64,000 nucleotides of DNA from assembly GCF_022430545.2 (NCBI RefSeq), contig NZ_CP092488.2, forward strand, positions 3,348,001 to 3,412,000. Reading direction: 5' to 3'. The DNA is from Mycobacterium paraterrae (GTDB lineage Bacteria > Actinomycetota > Actinomycetes > Mycobacteriales > Mycobacteriaceae). This document shows, piece after piece, positions 1-10,295 of the stretch. Within the stretch, counting starts at the first letter, position 1; every line of letters begins with the position of its first letter. The notes beneath the pieces are model-generated. The model saw only the letters and a program-made list of their open reading frames with translations, was not told the DNA's origin and made no database searches. The position numbers and the translations under genes were made by a program.

Positions 1-78
1 ACCGCGCGTGAGTCGGTCCGGGTGTTGCAGGCGGCCGGCGCACGGGTGTCGGCTGTGCTGGCGCTGGCTGCGGCGTGA
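1..78 (+). CDS. ComF-family phosphoribosyltransferase-like protein, C-terminal fragment
   Basis: The window opens inside an open frame that runs to TGA at 76-78 and gives 25 residues ending VLALAAA. No domain is visible in so short a tail. The identification as the ComF-type protein (Rv3242c position) is inferred only from synteny, because the next two genes are hpf and secA1 as in M. tuberculosis. The 5' part lies outside the window. Confidence 0.45.
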   Translation, partial: TARESVRVLQAAGARVSAVLALAAA

Positions 79-342
79 TCGTTTATGAAGAACTCGCAAC
101 AGGTCGCGCCAAACGGTGGCACTCCCGCCCATGGACGGTCTACCGTCGATCGCAAGCACCAACAACGCCTGAACGCAGAGCATCTGATTCCTGCAAGGCG
201 CCACCGTTCGACCGGTAGGGGGTGAGTTCTCGACACCTTGCATCGGCGGGCGGCCAATCCAGTTCTGACACCCCGTCGGCGCGTTTGTCCATGGCCCCGC
301 GCGTGAAAAGCGTGCAACGCGAGAGAAGGCGAGTTGTCAAGT

Positions 343-1032
343 ATGTCAAGGCAAATCATGGATTCCGGACAGCTGCTGGCTGAACCTCCGGCCGACATCG
401 ACGAGCACGAACCGACCCCGCACGCCGAGGTTGTCGTCAAGGGGCGCAACGTCGAGATCCCTGACCACTTTCGCATCTATGTCTCGCAAAAGCTCGCTCG
501 GTTGGAGAGATTCGACCGAACCATCTACCTGTTCGACGTCGAACTCGACCACGAACGCAATCGCCGTCAGCGCAAGTCCTGCCAACACGTCGAGATCACC
601 GCTCGCGGTCGGGGCCCGGTCGTTCGCGGCGAAGCCTGTGCCGACAGCTTCTACGCCGCGCTCGAGGCCGCGGTCGCCAAGCTCGAGGGTCGACTCCGCA
701 AGGTCAAGGATCGTCGCAAGGTCCACTACGGCGACAAGACGCCGGTGTCGCTGGCAGCCGCCACCGCTGTGCTCCCCGAGCCCGAGCCTGTCGCAGACGA
801 CATCGACATCCCACATTTCGGCGACCCGGAGGGCGCCAACGGCCATCACCAACCCGGCCGCGTCGTGCGCACCAAGGAGCACGAGGCCAGGCCGATGTCG
901 GTCGACGACGCGCTCTACGAGATGGAACTCGTCGGCCACGACTTCTTCCTGTTCTACGACAGCCAGACCGAGCGGCCGTCGGTGGTCTACCGGCGGCACG
1001 CCTATGACTACGGTCTGATTCGGCTGGCCTGA
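343..1032 (+). CDS. hpf: Long-form ribosome hibernation promoting factor (HPF/MPY)
   Basis: Cytosolic ribosome-associated factor that silences and protects 70S ribosomes during starvation. The N-terminal HPF/RaiA domain spans about residues 25-125 (VVVKGRNVEIPDHF, then a highly basic stretch with RKVHYGDKTP), followed by a Pro/Glu-rich linker and the C-terminal ribosome-binding domain of long HPFs (about residues 178-229, with SVDDALYEMELVGHDFFLF and VYRRHAYDYGLIRLA). At about 229 aa it is a long-form member. Start is uncertain: ATG 343, upstream TTG 334 behind AGAAGG, and ATG 358 preceded by AAGG at 348-351 are all possible. The 250 bases upstream hold no gene and presumably the promoter. 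The next gene, secA1, is separated by a large hairpin. Confidence 0.9.
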   Translation: MSRQIMDSGQLLAEPPADIDEHEPTPHAEVVVKGRNVEIPDHFRIYVSQKLARLERFDRTIYLFDVELDHERNRRQRKSCQHVEITARGRGPVVRGEACADSFYAALEAAVAKLEGRLRKVKDRRKVHYGDKTPVSLAAATAVLPEPEPVADDIDIPHFGDPEGANGHHQPGRVVRTKEHEARPMSVDDALYEMELVGHDFFLFYDSQTERPSVVYRRHAYDYGLIRLA

Positions 1033-1044
1033 CGCCGGCGGCCC

Positions 1045-1094
1045 ACGTCGACTTGTCGCGCGATCCCGCGCCAAACCGCGCGTCAAGTCGACGT
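1045..1094. promoter_or_regulatory. Long inverted repeat between hpf and secA1
   Basis: Two 18-nt arms (1045-1062 and 1077-1094) are reverse complements except for one T/T mismatch, with a 14-nt loop; the outer 11 bp read ACGTCGACTTG and CAAGTCGACGT. It begins 12 nt after the hpf stop and ends 37 nt before the secA1 GTG. It has no T tract. It may end hpf transcripts, shape the secA1 leader, or be a palindromic repeat copy; the sequence alone does not decide. Confidence 0.75.
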
Positions 1095-1131
1095 TCGGCT
1101 GCCGAAGCAGCCCGTCACCTAGGATGGTGAC

Positions 1132-3928
<2,797 letters not shown>

Positions 3929-3933
<5 letters not shown>

Positions 3934-3968
3934 CCCAATTGGCGGGCTAGCCCAATTGCCGGGCTAGC
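3929..3968. terminator. Overlapping bidirectional hairpins at convergent 3' ends
   Basis: GCTAGCCC at 3929-3936 pairs with GGGCTAGC at 3944-3951, and a second copy of the same pair (3946-3953 with 3961-3968) overlaps it, so two alternative hairpins can form. The secA1 stop (3931-3933) and the stop of the opposite-strand gene (3964-3966) both lie inside the stems. No T tract follows. Confidence 0.6.
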
Positions 3969-4479
3969 CGATGTGTAGGGCGACCACCTGCCACCGTCCG
4001 GCGCCATCAGGAGTCGGCCGGGCCTCGAGGCGGCAGGCGATGGCATGCGTGCGGGCCCCACGGCTGTAACTGCCGAACACTTCGGCCGCGGTCGGGCCGG
4101 CTGGCTGCAGCCGCACCCGGCGCAACACCGCCACGCCATCGCGGCTGCAGGACAGTCGATTGGCCGAGAGCACCGAGTCGACCAGGCCGACCGCCAGCAG
4201 TCCGTTCAGCTGGGCGATGGGGCGGCGTCGGTCGATGACCTCCAACACCCGGCGCAGGGCGGCATCGGCGAATGTTGCCGCCTGGCGCATGGGCAGCGGC
4301 ATCGCGGCTACCGGTGGAGGTCGCTGTGGGAGTCCCGGCGTGCGCCGTCGCACAGCGGTGGGCGCGGGACGGCACTGCCGGACGTCGCGAGCGGGCGGCT
4401 CGCAATCGACGACCCGGGTGATGGCGAACGGCTCCTCGTTCGAGGAACTCGAGTCCGCCGGGTCAGAATCGGTCAACAT
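3964..4479 (-). CDS. Rv3235-family Ala/Arg/Pro-rich protein
   Basis: A 171-aa protein whose first 60 residues are acidic and then Pro/Arg-rich, followed by a compact C-terminal domain (about 65-171) with QLNGLLAVGLVDSVLSANRL and RARTHAIACRLE-like segments and a conserved-looking Trp near the end (GRWQVVALHIG). It resembles the uncharacterised actinobacterial Rv3235 family (DUF6459, by memory). ATG 4479 has GGGAGAG upstream. It sits between secA1 and the tgs3-like gene exactly where Rv3235 sits in M. tuberculosis. No biochemical role is known to me; no signal peptide or membrane segment is visible. Confidence 0.75.
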   Translation of the reverse strand: MLTDSDPADSSSSNEEPFAITRVVDCEPPARDVRQCRPAPTAVRRRTPGLPQRPPPVAAMPLPMRQAATFADAALRRVLEVIDRRRPIAQLNGLLAVGLVDSVLSANRLSCSRDGVAVLRRVRLQPAGPTAAEVFGSYSRGARTHAIACRLEARPTPDGAGRWQVVALHIG

Positions 4480-4703
4480 TGAACTCTCCCGCGAAAATTA
4501 AAGGGCCAAGCGTACTGGCCTGCTGGAGAGTGGCAGACGTTTTCCGTTGCGGCTTGCTCCGTTGCGATCGCCGCGTGGTGAGGATCATCGCATAACCCGA
4601 GCGTCCGCGTACCCGCCCTGTGAGCGGGCCCGACGGCCGGATAGCGTTTCCGGCATATTGGTTGCAGAACCAATTCCCAAGGGCCTGAGAAGAAAGAGGC
4701 GAC

Positions 4704-6104
4704 GTGACCCGCTTGTCCGCTTCGGACGCCTCTTTCTACCAACTGGAAAATTCAGCGACTCCGCTGTATGTCGGCACGTTGTCGATTCTGCGTCAGCCGC
4801 GTGCCGGGCTCAGCTACGAGACCTTGCTGGCCACTGTCGAGCGACAGTTGCCGCAGGTGCCGCGGTACCGGCAAAAGGTTCGCGAAGTCACCATGCGGCT
4901 GGCCCGTCCGGTCTGGGTCGACGACCGTGACTTCGACATCACCTATCACGTTCGTCGCTCCGCGCTACCGTCACCGGGCAGCGACGAGCAGCTTCACGAG
5001 CTGATCGGCCGGCTGGCGGCCCGACCCCTGGACCGGTCGCGGCCGCTATGGGAGATGTACCTCGTCGAGGGCCTGGCCAAGAATCGGCTGGCGCTCTACA
5101 CCAAGTCGCATCAGGCGCTGATCAACGGGATGGGCGCCGTCGAGATCAGCCATGTGATCGCCGACCGGACTCGCCGCCCGCCGCCGTTCGTCGAGGACAT
5201 CTGGGTGCCCGGCCGGGAACCCGGCACTGTGCAACTGCTGCTCGGCGCGATCGGCGATTGGGCCACTCGGCCCCAGCAGCAGATGAAGGCGGTCTACAGC
5301 GGTTTGGTCGACCTGGCGACGAACTCGGGCCAAGTGCTCGACACCGGTCGGCGGATGGTCGACGTCGCCCGGACATTGGCCCGTGGTTCGGCACCGCGCA
5401 GCCCGCTGAACACCACAGTGTCGCGTAACCGCCGCTACACCGTCGCCTGCGGGCGACTCGACGACTACCGGGCCATCCGAACGCGCTACACCTGCGACGT
5501 CAACGATGTCGTGCTGGCCGTAATCGCCGGTGCGCTGCGCAACTGGCTGCTGTCCCGCGGCGAACCGCCGGCCCCGACCGCGACCGTGCGCGCGATGGCG
5601 CCCCTACCCGTCTACGAGGCCCTTGACTCGTCGAGCCGTGGACAGGCGATCAGCCAGGTTTCGCCGTTCCTGGTCGACCTGCCGGTGGGCGAGGGCAACG
5701 CGGTGGTGCGGTTGTCGCAGATCGCCCATGCGACCGAATCCAACCCGACCGCGGCCAGCCTGGTCGACGCGCGCACCATCGCGACGCTGTCGGGCTTTGC
5801 GCCACCGACGTTGCACGCCATGGGAATCCGAGTCGCAACGGGACTCGCGCCGCGGCTGTTCAACCTGTTGATCACCAATGCCCCGGGGGCCCAGTCGCAG
5901 ATGTACGTGGCCGGCGCGAAGTTGCTCGAGAGCTATCCGGTGCCGCCGCTGCTGAACAACCAGGTGCTGGCCATCGGTGTGACTTCCTACAACGGCATGC
6001 TGTATTACGGCATCAACGCCGATCGAGACGCGATGAGTGACGTCGACATGCTGCCGGCGTTGCTGGGCGAGTCGCTCGATGAACTGCTGGAAGCGGCCCA
6101 GTAG
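4704..6104 (+). CDS. tgs3: Wax ester synthase/diacylglycerol acyltransferase-like protein (Tgs3 type)
   Basis: WS/DGAT-superfamily protein of 466 aa, the usual length, with the N-terminal MTRLSASDASFYQLENSATPLYVG signature and the C-terminal domain (NAPGAQSQMYVAGAKLLESYPV, about residues 390-410). Active members make wax esters or triacylglycerol from acyl-CoA using an HHxxxDG motif. Here the aligned segment near residue 138 reads HQALING: the second His, the catalytic one, is Gln, and Asp is Asn, so acyltransferase activity is doubtful. In H37Rv the corresponding locus is annotated as two ORFs (Rv3234c/Rv3233c); here the frame is continuous. GTG 4704 is preceded by AAAGAGG. The region 4480-4703 is the divergent promoter shared with the Rv3235-type gene. 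Confidence 0.85.
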   Translation: MTRLSASDASFYQLENSATPLYVGTLSILRQPRAGLSYETLLATVERQLPQVPRYRQKVREVTMRLARPVWVDDRDFDITYHVRRSALPSPGSDEQLHELIGRLAARPLDRSRPLWEMYLVEGLAKNRLALYTKSHQALINGMGAVEISHVIADRTRRPPPFVEDIWVPGREPGTVQLLLGAIGDWATRPQQQMKAVYSGLVDLATNSGQVLDTGRRMVDVARTLARGSAPRSPLNTTVSRNRRYTVACGRLDDYRAIRTRYTCDVNDVVLAVIAGALRNWLLSRGEPPAPTATVRAMAPLPVYEALDSSSRGQAISQVSPFLVDLPVGEGNAVVRLSQIAHATESNPTAASLVDARTIATLSGFAPPTLHAMGIRVATGLAPRLFNLLITNAPGAQSQMYVAGAKLLESYPVPPLLNNQVLAIGVTSYNGMLYYGINADRDAMSDVDMLPALLGESLDELLEAAQ

Positions 6105-6155
6105 CCGCGCCGCTTGCCGAGAAAGTTGCGGCCCACCGCTTTACGATTCACTAGC

Positions 6156-7043
6156 ATGACCACGAGCGGCTCCCCAGCCAAAACGAAGCAAGCCAAAAAG
6201 TCTGGCGAAAAAGCGAAAAAGACCGCGCCGTCGAAAATCCCCGAGGACATCTACGAGGCCGAAATATTCCGTCTGCAAACGGAATTCGTCAAGTTGCAAG
6301 AGTGGGTGAAGTTCTCCGGGGCACGAGTCGTCGTGATCTTCGAGGGCCGCGACGGGGCGGGTAAAGGCGGAACCATCAAGCGGATCACCGAATACCTCAA
6401 CCCGCGCGTCGTACGAATCGCAGCGTTGCCCGCCCCGACCGATCGCGAACGCGGACAGTGGTATTACCAGCGTTACATCGCGCAGTTACCCGCCAAGGGT
6501 GAGATCGTTCTGTTCGACCGATCCTGGTACAACCGCGCGGGCGTCGAGAAAGTGATGGGATTCTGCACGCCGCAAGAGCATGCGTTGTTTTTGCGGCAGA
6601 CCCCGATTTTCGAGCAGATGTTGATCGAAGAGGGCATCTTGCTCCGCAAGTACTGGTTTTCGGTCTCCGATGACGAGCAGCTGCGCCGATTCAAAGGACG
6701 GCTGAATGATCCTGTGCGGCAATGGAAATTGAGCCCGATGGACGTGGAGTCGCTGAATCGCTGGGAGGACTATTCCCGGGCCAAGGACGAGATGATGGTG
6801 CATACCGACACGCCCGGCAGCCCGTGGTTCGTTGTCGAGTCGGACATCAAGAAACACGCCCGGCTGAATATGATGGCGCATTTGCTGTCGACCATCGACT
6901 ACCAGGAAGTGGAACGGCCCAAGGTCAGTCTGCCGTCGCGCCGCGAGATCAGCGGTAATTATCAGCGGCCGCCGCGCGAGTTGTCGACCTACGTGACCGA
7001 TCATGTGGCAACGTTGATGCCCCCCAAGGAGAAAGCTGGGTAA
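6156..7043 (+). CDS. ppk2: Polyphosphate kinase 2
   Basis: PPK2 family enzyme that uses polyphosphate to phosphorylate nucleoside diphosphates (M. tuberculosis Rv3232c). The 295-aa protein carries the Walker A loop FEGRDGAGKGGTIKR near residue 68, the acidic/basic lid region RERGQWYYQRY, and Walker B with IVLFDRSWYNRAGVEKVMG near residue 118. The N-terminus is a Lys/Ala-rich tail of about 30 residues (KTKQAKKSGEKAKK). I chose ATG 6156, which gives the length I recall for the M. tuberculosis protein; an upstream in-frame TTG at 6114 overlaps little but lacks conservation. It follows tgs3 by 51 nt and precedes the next gene by 10 nt, so co-transcription is likely. Confidence 0.95.
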   Translation: MTTSGSPAKTKQAKKSGEKAKKTAPSKIPEDIYEAEIFRLQTEFVKLQEWVKFSGARVVVIFEGRDGAGKGGTIKRITEYLNPRVVRIAALPAPTDRERGQWYYQRYIAQLPAKGEIVLFDRSWYNRAGVEKVMGFCTPQEHALFLRQTPIFEQMLIEEGILLRKYWFSVSDDEQLRRFKGRLNDPVRQWKLSPMDVESLNRWEDYSRAKDEMMVHTDTPGSPWFVVESDIKKHARLNMMAHLLSTIDYQEVERPKVSLPSRREISGNYQRPPRELSTYVTDHVATLMPPKEKAG

Positions 7044-7053
7044 CCGCTCACTG

Positions 7054-7566
7054 ATGCGCATCTACATCCCGGCCACGCTGGCAATGCTTCAGCAGCTCGT
7101 CGCCAACGGTTCGCTGCGTCCCGTCAGCGGTACTGCTTTCGCGGTGACACCCAAGCTGCGAGAGGCCTACGCCGAGGGCGACGACGACGAACTGGCCGAA
7201 GTAGCGATGCGTGAGGCGGCGTTGGCGTCGCTGCGGCTGCTGGCCGGCGCGGCGGACGCGGCCGACCCGGCGGAGGCTCTGCCGTTGCGACGCGCGGTGC
7301 TGGTGGCGGATGTCGGCGATGTCACATTGCGTCCCGACCTCGACGACGCGGTGGTCCGGATCGCCGACCCGGTGACCATCGACGACGTGGTTGCGGCGTT
7401 CGTCGACAATCCCGCGGCGGAAGAGCAGGTCAAAGCGGCGATCGAGGTGGTGGACGCCGCCGATCTGGGTGACGAGGACGCCGAGCTCACAGTCGGGGAC
7501 GCCCAAGACCACGACCTGGCCTGGTATGCGGTCCAGGAGCTGCCGTTCCTGCTCGAATTGCTCTGA
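7054..7566 (+). CDS. Conserved actinobacterial protein, DUF6912 type (Rv3231c position)
   Basis: A 170-aa acidic, alanine-rich soluble protein that starts MRIYIPATLAMLQQL and ends with WYAVQELPFLLELL. There are no membrane segments or catalytic motifs I recognise. It is immediately downstream of ppk2 (10 nt) and upstream of the desA3 reductase, the same arrangement as Rv3231c. I recall the family as DUF6912; function is unknown. The N-terminal RIYIPATL stretch and the C-terminal aromatic block look like the conserved ends of one domain. Confidence 0.8.
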   Translation: MRIYIPATLAMLQQLVANGSLRPVSGTAFAVTPKLREAYAEGDDDELAEVAMREAALASLRLLAGAADAADPAEALPLRRAVLVADVGDVTLRPDLDDAVVRIADPVTIDDVVAAFVDNPAAEEQVKAAIEVVDAADLGDEDAELTVGDAQDHDLAWYAVQELPFLLELL

Positions 7567-7585
7567 CTGCCGCCCACCGCTCTAG

Positions 7586-7613
7586 CTACGGCACCGTAGG
7601 TTACGGTACCGTA
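7586..7613. promoter_or_regulatory. Palindromic operator upstream of the desA3 reductase gene
   Basis: The stretch contains CTACGGCACCGTAG (7586-7599, one central mismatch) followed by the perfect 12-bp palindrome TACGGTACCGTA (7602-7613), so ACCGTAGGTTACGGT forms a further inverted repeat across both. It lies 36-63 nt before the reductase start. The same CGTAGGTTACG core recurs upstream of desA3 at 8814-8848. The arrangement is typical of TetR-type repressors; the regulator is not identified. Confidence 0.7.
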
Positions 7614-7648
7614 GGTTCTGTCCCGTGCCAGAGCAGGAAGTTTCCGGA

Positions 7649-8800
7649 ATGGACAGAAAAGTGTCACGAGCTGTCGCCGACGTGGTGGAAACCCAGCCGA
7701 TTACGCTGGCCGGAGTGGAGACTCACCCCGGCTGGCACGCGCTGCGCAAACTCGCCCGACGCATCACGACGCCGCTGCTGCCGGACGACTACACCCGACT
7801 CGCCAACCCGCTGTGGTCGGCGCGCGAGTTGCGTGGGCGCATCGTGGAGGTCCGCCGCGAGACGAACGACTCCGCCACCCTGGTGATCAAGCCGGGCTGG
7901 GGCTTCACCTTCGACTACGAGCCCGGCCAGTACATCGGCATTGGTCTGCTGCTGGACGGTCGTTGGCGCTGGCGCTCGTACTCGCTGACATCCAGCCCGG
8001 TGACGACGGACGCGCACCGCAGCACCCGAACGGTGACGATCACGGTCAAGGCGATGCCCGAGGGATTTTTGTCGACGCATCTGGTCGACGGCGTGCAGCC
8101 CGGCACCATCGTCCGGTTGGCCGCGCCTCAGGGGAACTTCGTGCTGCCCGACCCGGCTCCGCCGGCCGTGCTGTTCCTGACGGCCGGCTCCGGCGTCACC
8201 CCGGTGATGTCGATGCTGCGCACGCTGGTGCGCCGCGATCAGATCACCGATGTGGTCCACCTGCATTCGGCGCCCACCGCCGACGATGTGATGTTCGGCG
8301 CGGAGCTCGCGCAACTGGCGGTCGATCAGCCCGGTTACCGCCTGCAACTGCGCGCGACGCGCAGTCAGGGCCGGCTGGATCTAGCACGACTGGACGACGA
8401 GGTGCCGGACTGGCGCAAGCGGCAGACCTGGGCCTGTGGGCCCGAGGCGATGCTGAACTCCGCCGAGCAGGTCTGGTCGGCGGCTGGGCTCAAAACCCGT
8501 CTGCACCTGGAGCGGTTCGCGGTGTCGAAAGCCGCACCGGCCGGGTCGGGCGGGACCGTCACCTTCGCCAAAAGCGGGAAGAGCGTCGCCGTCGACGGGG
8601 CGACGTCGCTGATGGATGCCGGTGAGCAGCAGGGCGTACAGATGCCCTTCGGTTGCCGGATGGGTATCTGCCAGTCCTGCGTGGTAACCCTGACCGAGGG
8701 TCACGTCCGCGATCTGCGCACGGGCCTGGAACGCGAGCCGGGGACACGCGTGCAGACCTGTGTTTCCGCCGCGTCCGGCAACTGTACTCTCGACGTTTAG
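7649..8800 (+). CDS. Flavin/2Fe-2S NAD(P)H oxidoreductase, electron donor for DesA3
   Basis: A 383-aa class IA-type reductase: FAD domain with WRWRSYSLTSSP near residue 107, NAD(P) domain with LFLTAGSGVTPVMSMLRTL near residue 172, and a C-terminal plant-type ferredoxin domain with CRMGICQSC near residue 336 and the fourth Cys in VQTCVS near residue 370. The M. tuberculosis ortholog Rv3230c passes electrons to the membrane desaturase DesA3 in oleate synthesis. I prefer ATG 7649 because AGGAAG lies 8 nt upstream; GTG 7625 would add eight residues. It has its own operator (7586-7613) and is followed by desA3 after 83 nt holding a second operator copy. Confidence 0.93.
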   Translation: MDRKVSRAVADVVETQPITLAGVETHPGWHALRKLARRITTPLLPDDYTRLANPLWSARELRGRIVEVRRETNDSATLVIKPGWGFTFDYEPGQYIGIGLLLDGRWRWRSYSLTSSPVTTDAHRSTRTVTITVKAMPEGFLSTHLVDGVQPGTIVRLAAPQGNFVLPDPAPPAVLFLTAGSGVTPVMSMLRTLVRRDQITDVVHLHSAPTADDVMFGAELAQLAVDQPGYRLQLRATRSQGRLDLARLDDEVPDWRKRQTWACGPEAMLNSAEQVWSAAGLKTRLHLERFAVSKAAPAGSGGTVTFAKSGKSVAVDGATSLMDAGEQQGVQMPFGCRMGICQSCVVTLTEGHVRDLRTGLEREPGTRVQTCVSAASGNCTLDV

Positions 8801-8813
8801 GAGTTACCGACTA

Positions 8814-8848
8814 GTAACCTACGCTATCGTAGGTTACGATGGCGTAGG
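8814..8848. promoter_or_regulatory. Palindromic operator upstream of desA3
   Basis: GTAACCTACG (8814-8823) and CGTAGGTTAC (8828-8837) are perfect 10-bp inverted arms around CTAT, and a further half-site GCGTAGGT follows at 8841-8848. The core is the same as upstream of the reductase at 7586-7613. It ends 35 nt before the desA3 ATG, so it would overlap a promoter. This implies desA3 has its own regulated promoter in addition to any read-through. Confidence 0.72.
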
Positions 8849-8883
8849 TCAGGAACTCATACCTGCAGGAAGGCAACAGCACG

Positions 8884-10173
8884 ATGGCGATCACCGACCT
8901 CGATGTCTTTGCGCATCTGACGGACGCCGACATCGAAAACTTGGGCGTCGAACTCGACGCCATCCGCCGGGACATCGAAGACTCCCGCGGGGAGCGCGAC
9001 GCGCGCTACATCCACCGCACCATCGCCGCGCAGCGTGCCCTCGAGGTCGCCGGCCGGTTGATGCTGGCGCTCGGCAAGCGCCGCTCCGCCTGGTGGGCGG
9101 GCACCGCGACGCTCGGGGTGGCCAAGATCATCGAGAACATGGAGATCGGCCACAACGTCATGCACGGCCAATGGGACTGGATGAACGACCCCGAGATCCA
9201 CTCGTCGTCTTGGGAGTGGGACATGAGCGGGTCGTCCAAGCACTGGCGCTACACCCACAATTTCTTGCACCACAAGTACACCAACATCCTCGGCATGGAC
9301 GACGACGTGGGCTATGGCCTGTTGCGGGTCACTCGTGACCAGCCGTGGAAGCGTTTCAACCTGCTCAACCTGTTCTACAACACCATGCTCGCGCTTGGCT
9401 TCGAGTGGGGCGTCGGTCTGCAGCACGTGGAGATCGGCAAGATCGTCATGGGCCGGATGGACAACGACCAGGCGACGGAGCGGGTCGACGAGTTCTTGGC
9501 CAAGGCCGGCGGCCAGGTGTTCAAGGACTACGTCGCCTTCCCGGCGCTGACGTCGATGTCGCCCTGGGCGTCGTTCAAGTCGACGCTGAAGGCCAACATC
9601 GTGGCCAACATCATCCGCAACGTGTGGGCCAACGCGATCATCTTTTGCGGCCACTTCCCGGACGGGGCTGAGAAGTTCACCAAGACCGACATGCTCGGCG
9701 AATCCAAGGGTCAGTGGTACCTGCGCCAGATGCTGGGCAGCGCCAATATCAACGCCGGCCCGGTGATGCGCTTCATGAGCGGTAGCTTGTCGCACCAGAT
9801 CGAGCACCATCTCTTCCCGGACCTGCCGAGCAACCGGTACGAGGAGATCGCGGTGCGGGTGCGCCAGATCTGCGACAAATACGACTTGCCCTACACCACA
9901 GGACCTTTCCTTGTGCAGTACGGCAAGACGTGGCGCACGATCGCCAAGCTGTCGCTACCCGACAAGTACCTGCGTGACACCGCCGACAACGCTCCGGAGA
10001 CTCGCAGCGAGTCGATGTTCGCCGAACTGGAACCCGGTTTCGCCGGCATCGACCCGTCGACCGGACGCCGCCGTGGTCTCAAAACCGCGATCGCGGCCGT
10101 GCGGGGCTGGCGTCGTGCTAAGCGGGCCACCGCTGAGGCGCAAACGCCGGGACGGGACGAGTTAGCCGCCTAG
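8884..10173 (+). CDS. desA3: Stearoyl-CoA delta-9 desaturase DesA3
   Basis: Membrane acyl-CoA desaturase that introduces the delta-9 double bond to make oleoyl-CoA. The 429-aa protein has the three His boxes that bind the diiron centre: HNVMH near residue 89, HNFLHHKY near residue 125, and HQIEHH near residue 304. Hydrophobic segments between boxes 1 and 3 are present. The C-terminus is a basic, Arg-rich tail. GGAAGG precedes ATG 8884. Length matches M. tuberculosis DesA3 (about 427 aa). It is paired with its reductase upstream and carries a matching operator. The stop codon TAG (10171-10173) is also the first three bases of a 56-bp repeat. Confidence 0.95.
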   Translation: MAITDLDVFAHLTDADIENLGVELDAIRRDIEDSRGERDARYIHRTIAAQRALEVAGRLMLALGKRRSAWWAGTATLGVAKIIENMEIGHNVMHGQWDWMNDPEIHSSSWEWDMSGSSKHWRYTHNFLHHKYTNILGMDDDVGYGLLRVTRDQPWKRFNLLNLFYNTMLALGFEWGVGLQHVEIGKIVMGRMDNDQATERVDEFLAKAGGQVFKDYVAFPALTSMSPWASFKSTLKANIVANIIRNVWANAIIFCGHFPDGAEKFTKTDMLGESKGQWYLRQMLGSANINAGPVMRFMSGSLSHQIEHHLFPDLPSNRYEEIAVRVRQICDKYDLPYTTGPFLVQYGKTWRTIAKLSLPDKYLRDTADNAPETRSESMFAELEPGFAGIDPSTGRRRGLKTAIAAVRGWRRAKRATAEAQTPGRDELAA

Positions 10174-10282
10174 GGTGGGCAGCGACGATGCAGAGCGCGG
10201 AGCGCGATGAGGAGGAGCTGGCCTCGTAGGGTGGGCAGCGACGATGCAGAGCGCGGAGCGCGATGAGGAGGAGCTGGCCTCG
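10171..10282 (+). repeat. Two tandem 56-bp MIRU-like repeats
   Basis: Units 10171-10226 and 10227-10282 are identical. Each contains GACGATGC, a small GCGC-GGA-GCGC hairpin, then TGAGGAGGAG, flanked by imperfect GGGCAGC/GCTGGCC arms. The first unit starts with the desA3 stop codon and the second ends 13 nt before the next gene's GTG. The core resembles the MIRU elements of M. tuberculosis as I remember them. Confidence 0.9.
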
Positions 10283-10295
10283 TAGATTTAGCGCG

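Noticed and set aside
7161..7667. 166-codon minus-strand frame opposite the DUF6912 gene
   Set aside because: Ser/Ala-rich shadow; plus-strand gene fits synteny and length.
7664..8347. 227-codon minus-strand frame within the desA3 reductase gene
   Set aside because: The plus strand encodes a clear reductase with all motifs; the minus translation is Arg/Gly/Val filler.
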